Of a DNA stretch of 8,437 nucleotides, positions 7,466 to 8,437 are shown piece after piece. Location: positions 1 through 8,437 of the forward strand of contig CAZVSU010000089.1 of assembly GCA_964629645.1 (NCBI GenBank), given 5' to 3'. A program made the translations under genes and the position numbers. Numbering within the stretch: position 1 is the first letter of the stretch; each line of letters starts with the position of its first letter. Origin of the DNA: JAAKFL01 sp964629645. GTDB lineage: Bacteria; Chlamydiota; Chlamydiia; Chlamydiales; SLFE01. The notes beneath the pieces are model-generated. The model made no database searches, had not been told where the DNA came from, and worked only from the letters and a program-made list of their open reading frames with translations.

Positions 7466-8034
7466 ACGGCAAACCTTTTATTTTATTTATTGGATTTTTT
7501 TTAATACTTGGAGTAATTTTCACACTCCAAAAACCTATTAATTTATCTTATATTGCTAATTCTCAAGTCGAAACTATCTCTTTTGAACACAATCAAGTTC
7601 ATAGGGGCAACATTTGGTCTATATACGATTACGAGATACTTCCTTCAACTAGTAATTCTTCTTTCATTCTCAAAACTGGAAACAAATCAGTTCATATAGT
7701 ATTCCAATTTCAGAATAAATATGAAGCACAGTTTTGGTTTTGCGAGAATATAACAGTAATTAATAACGGAACTAGATTAGAGTATTTCAATAGAAACCGA
7801 AATATTTTGGGTGAAAATGGAGTTGAGGCTTATATAGGTGGGGATTTCGCTTCCTGCACTAATGTATTTGGTCGTGCTAGATTAGGAGACGGAAGACAAA
7901 TAGGAGGTGGCGATAGGTCTATTAATGAGTATGTGTTAAGACCCAACACAGATTACGCTATTTGGGTCGAGAATATAGCAAATCAACCTAATGCAATAAA
8001 TTACTATTTTGAATGGTATGAGGATTTGGATTAA
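7462..8034 (+). CDS. Membrane-anchored phage-type structural (decoration/tail-like) domain protein
   Basis: This is a 190-aa protein. Residues 6-22 are a membrane helix or uncleaved signal anchor after MNGK, so the rest is predicted to be outside. The remainder, from about 40, is a beta-rich domain that I recognise as similar to a small structural-module family of tailed phages. The landmarks are an aromatic strand ending in ENITVINNGT, then NRNRN (110-114), a glycine-rich GDGRQIGGGDR stretch, EYVLRPNTDYAIWVENIA (156-173) and the terminal FEWYE (183-187). The phage members I have in mind lack the membrane helix, so this looks like a version adapted to an enveloped particle or cell surface. 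C94 and C132 could form a disulfide. Sequons occur at N65, N74, N96 and N102. It overlaps the giant gene by 4 bases with no Shine-Dalgarno site, so its expression is probably coupled. Confidence 0.8.
   Translation: MNGKPFILFIGFFLILGVIFTLQKPINLSYIANSQVETISFEHNQVHRGNIWSIYDYEILPSTSNSSFILKTGNKSVHIVFQFQNKYEAQFWFCENITVINNGTRLEYFNRNRNILGENGVEAYIGGDFASCTNVFGRARLGDGRQIGGGDRSINEYVLRPNTDYAIWVENIANQPNAINYYFEWYEDLD
8020..8025 (+). promoter_or_regulatory. Shine-Dalgarno site deciding the start of the 51-aa gene
   Basis: GAGGAT ends 10 bases before the ATG at 8036. It favours that start over an in-frame ATG at 8009, which would overlap the preceding gene by 26 bases and has no such site. Confidence 0.5.
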
Positions 8035-8035
8035 A

Positions 8036-8191
8036 ATGAAACTTAAATTAAACAATAGCGAAGATGAATATTTAGATGTAAATTTCATTAGTTTTCTTAA
8101 ATTATGGTGCTTTTCCGGAGCAGTATTCCTAGTTCTTTGGAGTCTATTTTGGTTCGTGATAGGCTTTATTTTCGGATTCGTATATTACTAA
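8036..8191 (+). CDS. Small membrane peptide, last gene of the operon
   Basis: This 51-aa protein was not recognised. It has a short charged start (MKLKLNNSEDEYLDVN) followed by about 35 almost entirely hydrophobic and aromatic residues (from FISFLKLW to the terminal FVYY). That is enough for one long membrane helix or a tight hairpin with a break near S30. The start at 8036 leaves one base after the previous stop and is preceded by GAGGAT. It is the last gene before a new promoter. Small hydrophobic peptides at the end of viral structural operons can be envelope components, holins or assembly factors. Nothing here distinguishes these. Confidence 0.65.
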   Translation: MKLKLNNSEDEYLDVNFISFLKLWCFSGAVFLVLWSLFWFVIGFIFGFVYY

Positions 8192-8195
8192 AACC

Positions 8196-8209
8196 AAAAC
8201 ATTTATATA
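8196..8209 (+). promoter_or_regulatory. Archaeal promoter: A-rich BRE-like element and TATA box
   Basis: AAAACA directly precedes TTTATATA (8202-8209), the archaeal TFB/TBP binding arrangement. Transcription would start about 24-28 bases downstream of the box centre, near 8230-8234, giving a leader of roughly 15 bases before the ATG at 8247. It is the only promoter-quality signal outside coding sequence in the window. Confidence 0.7.
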
Positions 8210-8210
8210 G

Positions 8211-8230
8211 TTTTTAGATTTCTTTATTTC
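8211..8230 (+). terminator. T-rich tract, possible transcription termination zone of the upstream operon
   Basis: TTTTT followed by two shorter T-runs lies 20-40 bases after the last stop of the operon. Archaeal RNA polymerase can terminate at T-runs without a hairpin. The tract also lies between the TATA box and the expected start site, so it may only be promoter composition. Confidence 0.25.
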
Positions 8231-8235
8231 TACTT

Positions 8236-8243
8236 GAGGTGAT
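8236..8243 (+). promoter_or_regulatory. Perfect archaeal Shine-Dalgarno site
   Basis: GAGGTGAT is complementary to the archaeal anti-Shine-Dalgarno sequence over all 8 bases and ends 3 bases before the ATG at 8247. It fixes that start and argues that even this 24-codon ORF is efficiently translated. Confidence 0.75.
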
Positions 8244-8246
8244 ATT

Positions 8247-8321
8247 ATGCAAACAATATTTAAAGGAAAATTTAGTAAAAAAGACGGGTTGACTATCGAT
8301 AAAATATTATTTTTGGATTAA
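8247..8321 (+). CDS. 24-aa leader or small protein
   Basis: The peptide MQTIFKGKFSKKDGLTIDKI continues with four more residues (LFLD). It has the best promoter and ribosome binding site in the window, so translation is likely despite its size. The next gene starts 2 bases after its stop, so it may act as a coupling leader. Alternatively it is the true N-terminus of the next gene, split by a frameshift in the A/T runs at 8301-8324. It matches no family that I recognise. Confidence 0.5.
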   Translation: MQTIFKGKFSKKDGLTIDKILFLD

Positions 8322-8323
8322 AA

Positions 8324-8437
8324 ATGCCTAAAACAAGATTAGAAATCTTAAATGATATTGAAGATGAATTATGTGCAAACATACCAGTCCACATATTACC
8401 CTCAGATACTAATTTTAATGATAAATGGTATTCCGAA
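8324..8437 (+). CDS. Unknown protein, 3' end outside window
   Basis: Only the first 38 codons are present. They begin MPKTRLEILNDIEDELCANI and stay open to the window edge. The ATG follows the 24-aa ORF's stop by 2 bases. Only a weak GGA lies upstream, so initiation is probably coupled. The frame is open back to a TAA at 8300-8302, so ATG 8324 is the first ATG available. The visible part is acidic and soluble, without a signal peptide or membrane helix. Unlike the preceding genes it may encode a cytoplasmic protein. Function unknown. Confidence 0.6.
   Translation, partial: MPKTRLEILNDIEDELCANIPVHILPSDTNFNDKWYSE

Noticed and set aside
8009..8035. Longer start for the 51-aa membrane peptide
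   Set aside because: It would overlap the previous gene by 26 bases and has no Shine-Dalgarno site, whereas ATG 8036 has GAGGAT at good spacing.

Overview
This AT-rich window (roughly 30% G+C by eye) looks archaeal and most likely comes from a virus, provirus or other mobile element. The clearest archaeal signs are at 8196-8246: an A-rich BRE-like stretch, a TTTATATA box, and a GAGGTGAT Shine-Dalgarno site that matches the archaeal 16S 3' end over all 8 bases. AT-rich DPANN archaea or methanogens fit as hosts, but the window contains no host marker gene, so this is inference. All genes lie on the + strand. There are no RNA genes, insertion sequences or CRISPR arrays.

Positions 1-8191 form one very compact run of seven genes. 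Neighbouring genes overlap by 1 or 4 bases (TAATG or ATGA) or are 1 base apart. In order: (1) the C-terminal part of a large surface protein with tandem beta-sandwich domains, a dense carpet of N-glycosylation sequons and a C-terminal membrane anchor; (2)-(4) three small membrane proteins of 151, 126 and 69 aa; (5) a 1556-aa, very Lys/Arg-rich protein with a charged helical N-terminus, an embedded nucleotidyltransferase-fold domain with intact GS...DxD residues, a possible ADP-ribosyltransferase-like region and a histone-like basic tail; (6) a 190-aa protein joining an N-terminal membrane anchor to a domain that resembles a small structural-protein family of tailed phages; (7) a 51-aa membrane peptide.

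At about 8192-8246 the operon ends and a new promoter starts a second unit. That unit has a 24-codon ORF followed 2 bases later by a gene that runs off the window.

The simplest reading is a virion or envelope assembly module: a glycosylated receptor-binding spike, small envelope proteins, an anchored decoration-type protein and a large DNA-binding internal protein that may carry enzymatic cargo into the recipient cell. No capsid, portal, terminase or packaging ATPase is visible, so the virus type cannot be fixed. A cellular surface or toxin-delivery system is the main alternative. The large protein is the most promising candidate for something undescribed.
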